A stretch of DNA of 64,000 nucleotides from Microbacterium sp. AG1240 (GCF_003635115.1 NZ_RBXJ01000003.1:11324-75323), one strand, 5' to 3'. Positions 10,632 through 20,274 are shown, counted from the first letter of the stretch. Notes: a model not told the origin generated them from the letters alone. Made by a program: numbers and translations.

Positions 10632-11648
10632 TCAGGCGACGGGCACGAGCTCGGGCGTCGCGCCCGACCCCGCCCCGACGACGGCCTGTTGGGCCTCGTC
10701 GGTGCAGGCGAACCGGGCGCGGTACGCGGTCGGGGTGATCCCGAGGGTGCGCGCGAAGTTCTGGCGCAGCACCGCCGCCGAACCGAATCCGCTCTCGGCG
10801 GCGATGCGATCCAGCCCGAGCCCCGATTGCTCGAGCAGCCGTTGCGCGTGGATGATCCGCTGACGCCCCAGCCACGCGGCCGGTGTCGCACCGAAGTCGG
10901 CTTTGAAGCGGCGCGCGAATGTGCGCGGAGACATGTGCGCTCGCGCCGCGAGCTGATCGACCGTCAGATCGAGCGCGAGGTTCTGCAGCATCCAGTCGCT
11001 CACCGGAGCGAGCGAGAGCGAAGCCTCGATGGGAAGAGGCGCGACGATGAACTGCGCCTGCCCCCCGTCGCGCTGCGGCGGCACCACCATGCGTCGGGCG
11101 ATGATGTTCGTCATCTCGGCTCCGAGCTCCTGCCGCAGCAGGTGCAGGCACGCGTCGAGTCCTGCGGCGGTGCCGGCGCTGGTGATGATGCGTTCGTCCT
11201 GCACGTAGAGCACATCGGGATCGACGTCGATCGCGGGGTACATCGACGCCATCACGTCGGCGTACCGCCAGTGCGTCGTCGCCCGGTGACCGTCGAGAAC
11301 TCCCGAGGCGGCGAGCACGAACGCCCCGCTGCAGACGCTCAGCAGCCAGGCGCCGCGGTCGGCGGCCCGCCGCACGACATCGGCGACGCGCACGTCGACG
11401 CGCCCCCAGTCCTCGCGCGGGATCGGGGTGACGACCACGAGGTCGGCGTCGTCGGCGAACGCCAGGTCGTGCTCGACGTTGATGGAGAACCCGAGGTTGC
11501 TCGGGATCACACCGGGGTCGGGTGTCACGATGCGGAAGTCGAACGGCTCGATTCCGTCATCACTGCGGTCGAGTCCGAACGCCTCGCACGCGAGACCGAA
11601 CTCGAAGGGCGCGAACCCGTTCTGGACGACGACGGCGACCGTTCTCAT
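10632..11648 (-). CDS. GlxA-type AraC transcriptional regulator (DJ-1/PfpI + HTH)
   Basis: The protein has 338 aa. Residues 1-175 form a DJ-1/PfpI (class I glutamine amidotransferase-like) domain, with the nucleophile-elbow region LLSVCSGAFVLAASGLLDG-like (ending GVLDG) near 103-118. Residues 225-320 are the AraC double HTH (LTVDQLAARAHMSPRTFARRF, then LDRIAAESGFGSAAVLRQNF). This is the GlxA/FtrA architecture, usually an activator that senses a small molecule. The C-terminal 25 residues are a non-conserved tail. No obvious partner operon lies next to it; the divergent neighbour is a 38-aa membrane protein. Confidence 0.9.
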   Translation of the reverse strand: MRTVAVVVQNGFAPFEFGLACEAFGLDRSDDGIEPFDFRIVTPDPGVIPSNLGFSINVEHDLAFADDADLVVVTPIPREDWGRVDVRVADVVRRAADRGAWLLSVCSGAFVLAASGVLDGHRATTHWRYADVMASMYPAIDVDPDVLYVQDERIITSAGTAAGLDACLHLLRQELGAEMTNIIARRMVVPPQRDGGQAQFIVAPLPIEASLSLAPVSDWMLQNLALDLTVDQLAARAHMSPRTFARRFKADFGATPAAWLGRQRIIHAQRLLEQSGLGLDRIAAESGFGSAAVLRQNFARTLGITPTAYRARFACTDEAQQAVVGAGSGATPELVPVA

Positions 11649-11671
11649 GGTGCGACCTCACGATGTGTGAA

Positions 11672-11706
11672 TGGCAGGAAAGGGGCGATTCATGGCCATC
11701 CTGCCA
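11672..11706. promoter_or_regulatory. Inverted repeat between the GlxA regulator and a small membrane protein gene
   Basis: TGGCAGGA (11672-11679) and TCCTGCCA (11699-11706) form a perfect 8-bp inverted repeat with a 19-nt gap, in the 95-bp region between divergent starts. It is a candidate regulator site, though AraC proteins more often use direct repeats. Confidence 0.4.
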
Positions 11707-11743
11707 CTCGTGGCTGTAATCGCACAATCATAGCGTTACTGCC

Positions 11744-11860
11744 ATGATCGTTCTCCTCGCCTCCGCCCTCCTCGCCGTCCTCGCGATCGCGGCCTCCGTC
11801 CGCTCCATGTTCACCGACGGCTACCGCCGCCTCCCCACCGACCGCAACCGGCTGCCGTGA
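11744..11860 (+). CDS. Small single-pass membrane protein (38 aa)
   Basis: This short ORF has 38 codons plus stop. Residues 1-18 are a hydrophobic helix of Leu/Ala/Val/Ile, followed by a polar tail with DGYRRLPTDR. A TAGCGT box (11731-11736) lies 7 nt before the ATG, the same leaderless arrangement seen at several other genes here, which supports it being expressed. The DGYxRxPT tail recalls small membrane proteins I associate with Microbacteriaceae; function unknown. Confidence 0.6.
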   Translation: MIVLLASALLAVLAIAASVRSMFTDGYRRLPTDRNRLP

Positions 11861-11903
11861 GCTGACGGCTTCCCTAGACTCGTGCCGACGAGATGAGGCG
11901 ACC

Positions 11904-12275
11904 GTGACGAATCCCCCGTATGCCGGGCACCGCCCGCACACCGGCGGCCGCCGCGTGGGCAATCCCGGTGGGCTGATCTCGGTGATCCTCGTCGCCGCCG
12001 CCCTCGCTCTTCAGGTGGTGTCGGCGGTCGTGTCGGCGGCGGTCCTCGGGAGCGCCGCGACGCGCTTCGACCTCTACGGGCTGTTCACCACCGTCTTCGC
12101 GGTACTGCAGGGCATCGTCGCCGTCGCGGCGATCGCGCTCGGCGCGATGGGGCTCGCCGCCCGCGACCGCCCCAAGGCTCTCGCCGGCATCGGCCTCGGC
12201 GGCGGAACGGTCGTGCTGTTCGGCCTGCTGGCCGGGCAGCTCACGACCCTCCTGCTGTTCGCCTCCCGCGGCTGA
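11904..12275 (+). CDS. Four-helix hypothetical membrane protein
   Basis: This 123-aa protein starts at GTG 11904 with GAGG upstream. A Pro/Gly/His-rich cytoplasmic head of about 20 residues is followed by hydrophobic helices near 23-47, 58-82 and 93-118, resembling DUF4190-type small membrane proteins. No catalytic motif is visible. Its last 35 bp overlap the 3' end of the convergent glycosyltransferase gene, so antisense interference at the junction is possible. Confidence 0.65.
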   Translation: MTNPPYAGHRPHTGGRRVGNPGGLISVILVAAALALQVVSAVVSAAVLGSAATRFDLYGLFTTVFAVLQGIVAVAAIALGAMGLAARDRPKALAGIGLGGGTVVLFGLLAGQLTTLLLFASRG

Positions 12276-13533
12276 GCGAGATCGCCCGGTCGTACACCGC
12301 GAGCATCGCCGCCGTCCGGGACGACTGCCGGAACGCCTCGGCGACGGCCGCGTCGGGCCGAGGAGACGTGCCGTCGACGATGTCGGCGGCGGCGGCGCCC
12401 AGGGCGCGAGCGAGAGCGGTCGTCGAGGCGTCGGCGACCGCCCAGTAGCCCGAGCCCAGCTCCGCCGCGATATCGGGATCGCACACCACGGCCGGGGTGC
12501 CCAGCGACGCCGCCTCGAACACGGTCATGCCCTGCGTCTCGAAGCCGATCGAGGTCTGAACGACCGCGTCGGCCGCGCCGATACGGCGGAGCGTCTCGGC
12601 GTACGGAAGGCGCCCGGCGAACTCCACGCCCGTGGGAGCGGTGACCGCCTCGACGATCCGGCGGGCGGCGCGCCGCTGCCCGCCTCCGCCGATGATCTCG
12701 ATGTCGGCCGCGACCTTCGACTCGATGACCGCGCGCAGGAACGGCAGCAGTCGCTTCTCAGGGCTCATGCGCCCGACCCACACGAGACGAGGGCGCGATG
12801 GATGCTGCGTCTCGACCTGCGCACGGTCGAGCGCGGCATCCAGGATCTCGTCATCGATGCCGTTCCACACCACGTCGACCCGGGGGAAGACGCCGTGCTG
12901 CTCGAGCCTGCGCGCGAAGTGCGCCGAGGGTGCGGTGACGGCGTCGGCGCCCTCGGCCAGCATCCGCAGATACGCCCACCCGTCCCTGCCGCGCGGTGCG
13001 ATCCGCGTCGGAGAATCGTCGCGCGGGCGGAGCATCTCGGTGCGATCCTCCGACGAAGGCGCGATCCTCCGACGACGGACAGGGCCCAGCATCCGCCCCG
13101 CCCAGAGGTTCAGCATCCGCAGGACGAGCTTCGGGAAGGGGGCGGTCGCCTCGATACCGACGTCGACGCGGTTGTGCATCGTGTGGACGACCGGCAGGCC
13201 GTGCCGCCGCGCGAACCGGTGCCCGATGACGGCGCCCCAGAAGTCGGCTTGCACGTGCACCACGTCGACGGGAGGACGGCCGGTCATCGCGAGGTCGAGC
13301 CGCCGGTCGGTTCGGCGACCGGGCACGGTCATCGCGTACTCGCGATCGGGGGTGATGGGCACCGAGGGAAGGTCGAGGTACGCCGGATCGTCGACCCGTC
13401 GCGCATGAAGGCGCGGCGCGACGATCGTCACGGTGTGCCCTGCGCGCTCGAGGAAGCGGCGTTGCAGCCGCATGGACACCTGCGCGCCGCCCGAGGACTC
13501 GACGTGCTGGTCACCGAACATCACGACATGCAT
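12241..13533 (-). CDS. GT4 family glycosyltransferase
   Basis: The protein has 430 aa and a GT-B fold. The N-terminal half begins with a GDQHVESSGGAQVS glycine-rich loop and a later DVVHVQADFWG; the C-terminal half has LVWVGRMSPEKRLLPFLRAV and the donor-binding IGFETQGMTVFEAASLGTPAVV (the E-x7-E region). GT4 enzymes with this pattern transfer mannose or glucose from nucleotide sugars to lipids or glycans. It is 4 bp downstream of a second GT4 gene and thus in an operon with it; a joint role in glycolipid or wall-glycan mannosylation is inferred. A 15-bp tandem duplication near 13035-13075 encodes an insert (IAPSSEDRTEM) absent from the core fold. Confidence 0.88.
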   Translation of the reverse strand: MHVVMFGDQHVESSGGAQVSMRLQRRFLERAGHTVTIVAPRLHARRVDDPAYLDLPSVPITPDREYAMTVPGRRTDRRLDLAMTGRPPVDVVHVQADFWGAVIGHRFARRHGLPVVHTMHNRVDVGIEATAPFPKLVLRMLNLWAGRMLGPVRRRRIAPSSEDRTEMLRPRDDSPTRIAPRGRDGWAYLRMLAEGADAVTAPSAHFARRLEQHGVFPRVDVVWNGIDDEILDAALDRAQVETQHPSRPRLVWVGRMSPEKRLLPFLRAVIESKVAADIEIIGGGGQRRAARRIVEAVTAPTGVEFAGRLPYAETLRRIGAADAVVQTSIGFETQGMTVFEAASLGTPAVVCDPDIAAELGSGYWAVADASTTALARALGAAAADIVDGTSPRPDAAVAEAFRQSSRTAAMLAVYDRAISLSRGRRTAGGS

Positions 13534-13537
13534 GCGG

Positions 13538-14749
13538 TTACGAGGGGATCGGCTCGCCCCGGTAGAGGGCTTCGAAGGTGTCGAGGGTGCGGCCGATGTC
13601 GTGCACGGAGACGCCGTCGAGCGACGCCCTCTGCATGCGCAGCCGTTCCTCCGGGGAGGCGGTCAGCACGTCGGTGAGGCGAGCGGCGAGCTCGTCATCG
13701 TTTCCCGGTTCGAACAGGAACCCGTTCTCGCCGTCGTGCACGAGATGCGGCAGCGCGACCGCGTTCGCCGCCACGACGGGAAGACCCGACGCCATGGCCT
13801 CCATCGTCGCGATCGACTGGAGTTCCGCGATCGACGCGATCGCGAACACGCTCGCCCTCGTGTACAACGCGCGCAGGTCGGCCTCCGACGCGTGACCGTG
13901 GAAGGTGACGCGCGACCGGATGCCGAGCTGATCGCTGAGGGTCTCGAGATTCTTCCGCTGATCGCCACCGCCGACGAGGTCGACCGACACGTCGAGGGAG
14001 GGGTCGAGTTTCGCGACCGCCTTGAGCAGCACGTCGATCCCCTTCTCCGTCGTCAGTCGCCCGACGAACAGGATCCGGTTCGCGTCGCGCGGGGCGAGGT
14101 CGGCGGTGTAGTTCGCCTGATCGATGCCGCAGCTGATCGGGATGACGCCGTGGAGGTCGATCGTCGACTCGAGGAAGTCGGCGGCGTTGCGCGTCGGCGT
14201 CGTGACGGCGCGCGTCATGTCGAACGTGCGCTTCGCGTCGGCCCAGGCGAGCGCCAGGATGTAGCGGTTCAGGAACGCCGGGAGGGCGGTGAAGTCGAGC
14301 AGGTTCTCGGCCATCACGTGATTGGTCGCGACGATGGGGATGCCGCGCTTGCGCGCCTCACGGGCGAGGCCGCGGCCCAGCACGATGTGCGACTGGATGT
14401 GCACCACGTCGGGCTTCACCGCATCGAGCACCTGACGCGCGTAGTGCTTCGACCGCCACGGCCAGACGAATCGCAGCCAGTCGTGGGGCGGCCAGCGCAC
14501 GGACGGCATCCGGTGCAGCGTCATCGGCTGGTCTTCGACCACCTCGGTCCGCGGGGCGGCACGACGGTACTCGGTGTTCGGCGCCGCGACGTGCACGTCG
14601 TGGCCGCGGACGACCAGGCCGGCCGCGAGGCGCTCGGCGAAACGGGCGGCCCCGTTGATGTCGGGCGCGAAGGTATCGCAGCCGATCAGGATCGTGAGCG
14701 GCCGATCGGGGTCGGGACGAACGTGGTCAGGCGTCGCGGGGGAGGTCAC
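13538..14749 (-). CDS. GT4 family glycosyltransferase
   Basis: The protein has 403 aa and starts at GTG 14749. GT-B features: FAPDINGAARFAERLAAGL in the acceptor domain, KPDVVHIQSHIVLG, then ILFVGRLTTEKGIDVLLKAV and SIAELQSIATMEAMASGLPVV in the donor domain. It resembles the phosphatidylinositol mannosyltransferase / diacylglycerol glycosyltransferase branch. First gene of a two-gene operon with the GT4 at 12241-13533 (4-bp gap). The acceptor is not determinable. Confidence 0.9.
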   Translation of the reverse strand: MTSPATPDHVRPDPDRPLTILIGCDTFAPDINGAARFAERLAAGLVVRGHDVHVAAPNTEYRRAAPRTEVVEDQPMTLHRMPSVRWPPHDWLRFVWPWRSKHYARQVLDAVKPDVVHIQSHIVLGRGLAREARKRGIPIVATNHVMAENLLDFTALPAFLNRYILALAWADAKRTFDMTRAVTTPTRNAADFLESTIDLHGVIPISCGIDQANYTADLAPRDANRILFVGRLTTEKGIDVLLKAVAKLDPSLDVSVDLVGGGDQRKNLETLSDQLGIRSRVTFHGHASEADLRALYTRASVFAIASIAELQSIATMEAMASGLPVVAANAVALPHLVHDGENGFLFEPGNDDELAARLTDVLTASPEERLRMQRASLDGVSVHDIGRTLDTFEALYRGEPIPS

Positions 14750-14851
14750 GGATGGCGGCCAATCTGTGCGGCGGGATGAGTCGCACGGTGCGGTGCTTGC
14801 CGGTTCACTGTACCCGAGGCGTCGATGAACGCCGCCGACGGCCGCGGCATG

Positions 14852-16882
14852 TCAGCGGGCCGCCGATTCCTCCTCGGTGATCGCTTCGGTGGTCTCCGAG
14901 CCCGCCGCCTGCTCGAACTGCGATTGGTAGAGGCGCCAGTAGGCGCCCTCCGCCGCGATGAGCTCGGCGTGCGTGCCCTTCTCGACGATGTCGCCGTGCT
15001 CCATCACGAGGATGAGGTCGGCGTCGCGGATCGTCGAGAGCCGGTGGGCGATCACGAACGACGTGCGTCCTTCACGCAGCGCCGCCATCGCGTGCTGCAG
15101 GAGCAGCTCGGTGCGGGTGTCGACCGACGAGGTGGCCTCGTCGAGGATGAGCACCGAGGGCCGGGCGACGAAGGCGCGGGCGATCGTGATGAGCTGCTTC
15201 TCGCCCGCCGAGACGTTCGACGCGTCTTCGTCGAGCACGGTGTCGTACCCGTCGGGGAGCGAATGCACGAAGCGGTCGACGCGGGTGGCGGTCGCCGCAT
15301 CCAGGATCTCCTGGTCGCTCGCCGACGAGCGTCCGTAACGGATGTTCTCGCGGATCGTGCCGGCGAACAACCAGGGGTCCTGCAGCACCATGCCGGTGCG
15401 TGAACGCACGGCGTCGCGGGTGAGCTCGGCGATGTCCTGCCCGTCGAGCAGGATGCGTCCGCCGTCGAGCTCGTAGAACCGCATGATGAGGTTCACCAGG
15501 GTCGTCTTGCCCGCACCGGTCGGCCCGACGATCGCGACCGTCTGCCCGGGCTCGACCCGGAACGACAGGTCGGTGATGAGAGGACGGTCGGGCGAGTACG
15601 AGAACCGCACGTGCTCGAACTCGATGACCCCTTCGCCGTCGACCGGGGTGGGCGCGTCGTCGGCGTCGGGCTCCTGCTCGTCGGAGTCGAGCAGTTCGAA
15701 CACCCGCTCGGCCGAGGCGGTGCCCGACTGGATGACCGCGGCCATGCCGCCGAGCTCGGACAGCGGCTGCGTGAACTGCTGCGAGTACTGGATGAACGCC
15801 TGCACGTCGCCGAGCCGCAGGTTGCCGCTGGCCACCATGAGACCGCCGAGCACGGCGATGCCGACGTAGGTGAGGTTTCCGACGAACATCATGCCCGGCA
15901 TGATCATGCCGGAGAGGAACTGCGCCTTGAAGCTCGCCTCGTAGAGCTCCTGGTTCTCGACCTCGAACTTCTCGCGGGAGTCCTTCTCGCGGCCGTAGAC
16001 CTTCACCAGTGCGTGGCCGGAGAACGACTCCTCCACCCGGGCGTTCAGTCGGCCGACCTTGCGCCACTGGATGCCGAACGCCTTCTGCGACCGCGGACCC
16101 ACGATGCCGAAGATCACGGCCATCAGGGGCAGGGAGATCAGCGCGACGATCGCGAGCTGCCACGAGATCGTGAACATCATCACGAGCACGCCGACGACGG
16201 TCAGCACGGAGGTCACGACGGTCGACAGCGACTGCTGCATGGTCTGGGTGATGTTGTCGATGTCGTTCGTGACGCGGGAGATGAGCTCGCCGCGCTGCAC
16301 CCTGTCGAAGTACGACAGGGGCAGGCGGTTGATCTTCGCCTCGACCGACTCGCGCAGACGCCACATCGTGCGCACCATGATGATGTTGATCACGAAGCCC
16401 TGCACCCAGCTGAGGAACGACGACGCGACATAGATCGCGAGCACCGCGATGACCACCCCGCGGAGGCGGTCGAAGTCGACACCGGCGCCGACCTGGAAGT
16501 TCTGCATGGCCGAGACGACGTTCGCCAGGTCGCCCTGGCCGGAGTTGCGGAGGGACTCCACGACGTCGGCCTGCGACGTGCCGACGGGGAAGGAGTCGCC
16601 GAGCGCGCGGGAGGTGATGCCCTCGAAGATGAGGTTGGTGGCCTCGCCCAGCACCCGCGGCGCGATCACGGCGAGCACGACGCCGATCGCCCCGAGGACC
16701 GACACGAACGTGAAGGCCACGGCATGCGGGCGGAGGAGACCGATGAGGCGGCCGAAGCTCCTGCCGAAGTTCGTGGCCTTGCCGGGGGCGACGCTGTCCC
16801 AGTCGCCGGAGTTCTGACGCGCCTGCTCGGCGAGCTCGAGTTCGAGCCGTTCGTCTTCGGTCATCGCATCGGGAGCGCTCAT
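14852..16882 (-). CDS. ABC exporter subunit, membrane-ATPase fusion (multidrug type)
   Basis: This 676-aa half transporter starts at ATG 16882, overlapping the upstream gene stop as ATGA. An N-terminal six-helix ABC_membrane domain (about residues 55-390) is followed by an ATPase with Walker A GPTGAGKTT, signature VSAGEKQ and Walker B VLILDEATSSVD. The signature glycine-serine is altered from LSGGQ to VSAGE, common in one half of heterodimeric exporters. An extra periplasmic-side insertion (about residues 100-150) is present. With its partner it should form a heterodimeric exporter of drugs, lipids or peptides. Confidence 0.92.
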   Translation of the reverse strand: MSAPDAMTEDERLELELAEQARQNSGDWDSVAPGKATNFGRSFGRLIGLLRPHAVAFTFVSVLGAIGVVLAVIAPRVLGEATNLIFEGITSRALGDSFPVGTSQADVVESLRNSGQGDLANVVSAMQNFQVGAGVDFDRLRGVVIAVLAIYVASSFLSWVQGFVINIIMVRTMWRLRESVEAKINRLPLSYFDRVQRGELISRVTNDIDNITQTMQQSLSTVVTSVLTVVGVLVMMFTISWQLAIVALISLPLMAVIFGIVGPRSQKAFGIQWRKVGRLNARVEESFSGHALVKVYGREKDSREKFEVENQELYEASFKAQFLSGMIMPGMMFVGNLTYVGIAVLGGLMVASGNLRLGDVQAFIQYSQQFTQPLSELGGMAAVIQSGTASAERVFELLDSDEQEPDADDAPTPVDGEGVIEFEHVRFSYSPDRPLITDLSFRVEPGQTVAIVGPTGAGKTTLVNLIMRFYELDGGRILLDGQDIAELTRDAVRSRTGMVLQDPWLFAGTIRENIRYGRSSASDQEILDAATATRVDRFVHSLPDGYDTVLDEDASNVSAGEKQLITIARAFVARPSVLILDEATSSVDTRTELLLQHAMAALREGRTSFVIAHRLSTIRDADLILVMEHGDIVEKGTHAELIAAEGAYWRLYQSQFEQAAGSETTEAITEEESAAR

Positions 16883-18606
16883 GCCTCCACCCCCAGCTGC
16901 GACTCGACGATCTCGCGGTAGGTGGCGTTGTTCTCGAGGAGCTCCTGGTGGGTGCCGAGCCCCACCATGCGTCCGTCTTCGAGTACGACGATGCGGTCGG
17001 CCTCGGTGATCGTCGATACGCGCTGCGCGACGACGATCTTCGTCACCTCCGGCAGCTCCCGCCACAGCGCCTGTCTCAGCCGCGCGTCGGTCGACAGGTC
17101 GAGGGCCGAGAACGAGTCGTCGAAGACGAGGATGTCGGGCTGGTGCACGATGGCGCGGGCGATAGCCAAGCGCTGACGCTGCCCGCCCGAGACGTTGGTG
17201 CCGCCCTGGGAGATGCGGGCCTCGAGCTGCCCCTCCATCTCGGCGACGAAGTCGCTGCCCTGGGCGATCTCGAGCGCCTTCCACAGGTCGTCGTCGGTGG
17301 CCTCCTCACGCCCGAAGCGCAGGTTCGACGCCACGGTGCCGGTGAAGAGGAACGGGCGCTGCGGCACGAGCCCGATGCCCTTCCACAACTCGTCGAGATC
17401 GGCCTGGCGCACATCGACGCCGCCCACGCGCACCTCGCCGCCCGTCGCGTCGAAGAGGCGGGGGATGAGCGAGACCAGGGTCGTCTTGCCCGACCCGGTC
17501 GAACCGACGATTGCGACGGTCTCGCCTCGGGCCGCCTCGAAGCCGATGCCCTGCAGCACGGGCGACTCGGCTCCCGGGTAGGTGAACTCGACGTCGCGCA
17601 GCTGCAGCGACCCCGGCTCGGGGAAGCGGGTGACCGGGTCGGCGGCGCGCGTGAGGGTCGACTCGCTCGCGAGCACCTCGCCGATGCGCTCGGCGGAGAC
17701 CGCTGCGCGCGGGATCATGATCGTCATGAAGCTCGCCATGAGGACCCCCATGAGGATCTGACCGACGTACTGCATGAACGCGAACAGGGTGCCGATCTGC
17801 ACGGCGCCCGAATCGACCTGGATGCCGCCGAACCAGATGACGCCGACGACCGTCACGTTGAGCACGAGCATCGCCAGCGGGAACAGCAGCACGAAGAGGG
17901 ATCCGACTTTGCGACCGACCACGAGGATGTCGGTGTTCGCCTCGCGGAAGCGCTCCTCCTCGATGCGCTCCCGCACGAACGCGCGCACGACGCGCACGCC
18001 CGTGAGCTGCTCGCGCATGACCCGGTTCACGGCGTCGAGCTTCTTCTGGAAGCTGCGGAACAGCGGGACCATCCGACTGATGATGAGGCCGGCGACGACC
18101 AGCAGCAGGGGCACCGCCACACCGATGAGCCAGCTGAGCCCGACGTCCTGCTGCAGCGCCATGACCACCCCGCCGATCGCGAGGAGCGGAGCGGTGACGA
18201 GCATCGTCGCGCCCATCATCGCGAGCATCTGCACCTGCTGCACGTCGTTCGTGTTGCGGGTGATGAGCGACCCCGGCCCGAACTGCGAGACCTCGCGCTC
18301 GGAGAACGCGCTCACCTTGTCGTAGACGTCGCGGCGGATGTCGCGCCCGGCGCTCATCGCGGCGCGCGCGGCGAAGTAGGTGGCGATGATCGACGCGACG
18401 ATCTGGCAGAGCGAGATGCCGAGCATCATCGTGCCCGTCGACCAGATGTAGCCCGTGTCGCCCTGGGCCACGCCCTTGTCGATGATGTCGGCGTTGAGGC
18501 GCGGCAGGTAGAGCGAGGCCATGGCCGAGATGAACTGGAAGGTCAGAACGCCCGCGAGGAACCAGCGGTAGGTCTTGAGGTAGCGGATGAGCAGCTTGCC
18601 GAGCAC
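16879..18606 (-). CDS. ABC exporter subunit, membrane-ATPase fusion (partner)
   Basis: The protein has 575 aa. I choose GTG 18606 (TCGGAG 6 nt upstream) over the longer frame, whose extra residues are non-conserved. A six-helix ABC_membrane domain (1-300) is followed by an ATPase with Walker A GSTGSGKTT, the signature VSGGQRQRLA and Walker B ILVFDDSFSALD. In place of the catalytic Glu after Walker B it has Asp/Ser (DDSFSALD), so this half probably holds the degenerate site of the heterodimer. Translationally coupled to the downstream half by a 4-bp overlap. Confidence 0.92.
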   Translation of the reverse strand: MLGKLLIRYLKTYRWFLAGVLTFQFISAMASLYLPRLNADIIDKGVAQGDTGYIWSTGTMMLGISLCQIVASIIATYFAARAAMSAGRDIRRDVYDKVSAFSEREVSQFGPGSLITRNTNDVQQVQMLAMMGATMLVTAPLLAIGGVVMALQQDVGLSWLIGVAVPLLLVVAGLIISRMVPLFRSFQKKLDAVNRVMREQLTGVRVVRAFVRERIEEERFREANTDILVVGRKVGSLFVLLFPLAMLVLNVTVVGVIWFGGIQVDSGAVQIGTLFAFMQYVGQILMGVLMASFMTIMIPRAAVSAERIGEVLASESTLTRAADPVTRFPEPGSLQLRDVEFTYPGAESPVLQGIGFEAARGETVAIVGSTGSGKTTLVSLIPRLFDATGGEVRVGGVDVRQADLDELWKGIGLVPQRPFLFTGTVASNLRFGREEATDDDLWKALEIAQGSDFVAEMEGQLEARISQGGTNVSGGQRQRLAIARAIVHQPDILVFDDSFSALDLSTDARLRQALWRELPEVTKIVVAQRVSTITEADRIVVLEDGRMVGLGTHQELLENNATYREIVESQLGVEA

Positions 18607-18719
18607 GGGATACTCCGAGGTGTGAGCACGACGATCGCCCCCGACCCGGGGGCGTGGTGAACAGCCTGCCACTTACCTCCGACACCGCAAGACCACCGTC
18701 GACGCCTAACCTGGAAGGC

Positions 18720-19328
18720 ATGTCGACGCGATTGCAGGCAGAGGCCGATCCCGCCCGGTGGGTGGCGGTGACGGAGTCGCTGGGCCTGCGCGGTCGACGG
18801 CACCGCAAAGCGGCGATCCGGATGCTGCTGGGACAGGCCAACCGCGCCGTGGGGGCGACCGAGCGCCCCGGCAGCGGATTCCTGGCGTGGGCGGCGAGCC
18901 AGGCCGCGCCGCTGCTCATGCGGCGCGCCGCCGGACGCGTGCGGGTGTGGGTATGGAAGTCCGACCCCGAGCTCGTCGTCGCGATGGCGCAGCTGCAGGA
19001 GGCCACCCCTCAGCTGCGCACGGCCCGTGCCAGCATGCCGATGGAGTACGACGACACCGAAGACTTCCGCAATCCCCATCTGGGCGTCGGCGAGAAGCTG
19101 GTGATGGACCTGCCGGCCGACCAGCGCACACCGCCGTTCGCGACCTACACCTGGGACACCGGCAGCTACTTCGTCACGCTGACGGCGGTCTGCTCCGATC
19201 GGGCGCGGGTCGCCACGGTGCTCCCGGCGGTCGACGAGATCGCCCGCAGCCTGAGGGTGATCGACGACCTCTCGGTCGGCGAGTCGCCCACCGTGCTGCG
19301 CATCGACCCCGGGCCCGCGCCGCGCTGA
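18720..19328 (+). CDS. Hypothetical protein (202 aa)
   Basis: I do not recognise the family. ATG 18720 lies 7 nt after TAACCT (18707-18712), so a leaderless transcript is likely. The N-terminal 75 residues are basic and Ala-rich with a possible amphipathic helix; the rest alternates strands, including FATYTWDTGSYFVTLTAVCSD and a final helix VLPAVDEIARSLRV, suggesting a compact alpha/beta fold without a signal peptide. Divergent from the ABC exporter, and ends 6 bp from the convergent sugar kinase. Function not inferred. Confidence 0.6.
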   Translation: MSTRLQAEADPARWVAVTESLGLRGRRHRKAAIRMLLGQANRAVGATERPGSGFLAWAASQAAPLLMRRAAGRVRVWVWKSDPELVVAMAQLQEATPQLRTARASMPMEYDDTEDFRNPHLGVGEKLVMDLPADQRTPPFATYTWDTGSYFVTLTAVCSDRARVATVLPAVDEIARSLRVIDDLSVGESPTVLRIDPGPAPR

Positions 19329-19334
19329 CCCCGT

Positions 19335-20252
19335 TCAGACCCCGCCGGCCGCGACGGGCGCGTCGAGTGCGCGATCGATCTCGTCGCGCGACGGCATCGA
19401 TTCGGCCGCGCCCGCACGCGTGACCGTGATCGCCGCCCCCGCGACCGCGGCGTCGAGCGCATCGTCGAGAGACCTCCCGTCGGCGAGCCGCGCCACGAGC
19501 ACCCCCACGAACGTGTCGCCGGCCGCCGTCGTGTCGACCGCGCGGGCGGGGCGCGCCCCCACGCGCCGCACCACCGCTCCCCCGTGCGCCACGAGAGCGC
19601 CGCGCTCGCCCAGTGTCACGATGACCGTCCCGGCACGCCGGCTGAGCTCGATCGCCGCGGACTCGGCGTCGTCGCGACCGCTCAGCATCATCGCCTCGCC
19701 CTCGTTCGGCACGAGCACGTCCGCGAGATCGAGCAGCGCATCCAGGCCCGCCCTCGCGGGCGCCGGTGTGAGCACGGTCGTGACCCCGGCGTCGCGGGCA
19801 TGGCGCAGGGCCACCTCCAGCAGCTCGATCGGCCTCTCGAGCTGCACGACCAGATGGGATGCCGCCGCCACCGCCGAACGGTCGTCCTCGCTGAACGCGC
19901 GATCGGCGTTGGCCCCGGGCACGACCACGATCGTGTTCTCGCCGTCGTCGGTCACGGTGATCTGCGCGATACCGGTGGCACCGGGCACCGTCCGCATCCC
20001 CTCGACGTCGACCCCGTCGGCGACGAGCCGGTCGCGCAGGCGCTCGGCGAAAGCATCCGCCCCCACCGCTGCGATGAAGCGCACCGACGCGCCCGCGCGA
20101 GCCGCGGCGATCGCCTGATTGAGCCCCTTGCCGCCCGGTCCGGTCGAGAAATCCGTGCCGAAGAGCGTCTCACCCGGCTCCGCGCGGCGCGGCTGGCGCA
20201 CCACGAGATCCATGTTCGCGCTGCCGAGCACGACGACCCCCGAGCCGCTCAT
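19335..20252 (-). CDS. PfkB family sugar kinase, ribokinase-like
   Basis: The protein has 305 aa, typical of ribokinases. Family signatures: GSANMDLVV at the N-terminus, the GPGGKGLNQAIAAARAG motif near residues 38-54, and the C-terminal catalytic DTTAAGDTFVG (anion hole GAGD replaced by AAGD with catalytic Asp). It is last in the catabolic operon, 22 bp after the isomerase gene. The sugar could be ribose, a deoxysugar or another ketose; the operon already has an FGGY kinase, so two different phosphorylations may occur. Confidence 0.88.
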   Translation of the reverse strand: MSGSGVVVLGSANMDLVVRQPRRAEPGETLFGTDFSTGPGGKGLNQAIAAARAGASVRFIAAVGADAFAERLRDRLVADGVDVEGMRTVPGATGIAQITVTDDGENTIVVVPGANADRAFSEDDRSAVAAASHLVVQLERPIELLEVALRHARDAGVTTVLTPAPARAGLDALLDLADVLVPNEGEAMMLSGRDDAESAAIELSRRAGTVIVTLGERGALVAHGGAVVRRVGARPARAVDTTAAGDTFVGVLVARLADGRSLDDALDAAVAGAAITVTRAGAAESMPSRDEIDRALDAPVAAGGV

Positions 20253-20274
20253 CAGGCGGCCCCCGCGCCGCCGG

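Noticed and set aside
13035-13075. Short tandem repeat of a 15-bp unit that might be a CRISPR-like or regulatory repeat
   Set aside because: Only two copies, in frame within a glycosyltransferase gene; a small duplication in a loop. No CRISPR array occurs in the window.
18654-18719. Upstream GTG start for the 202-aa protein at 18720
   Set aside because: The extension overlaps the likely -10 box TAACCT that sits 7 nt before ATG 18720.
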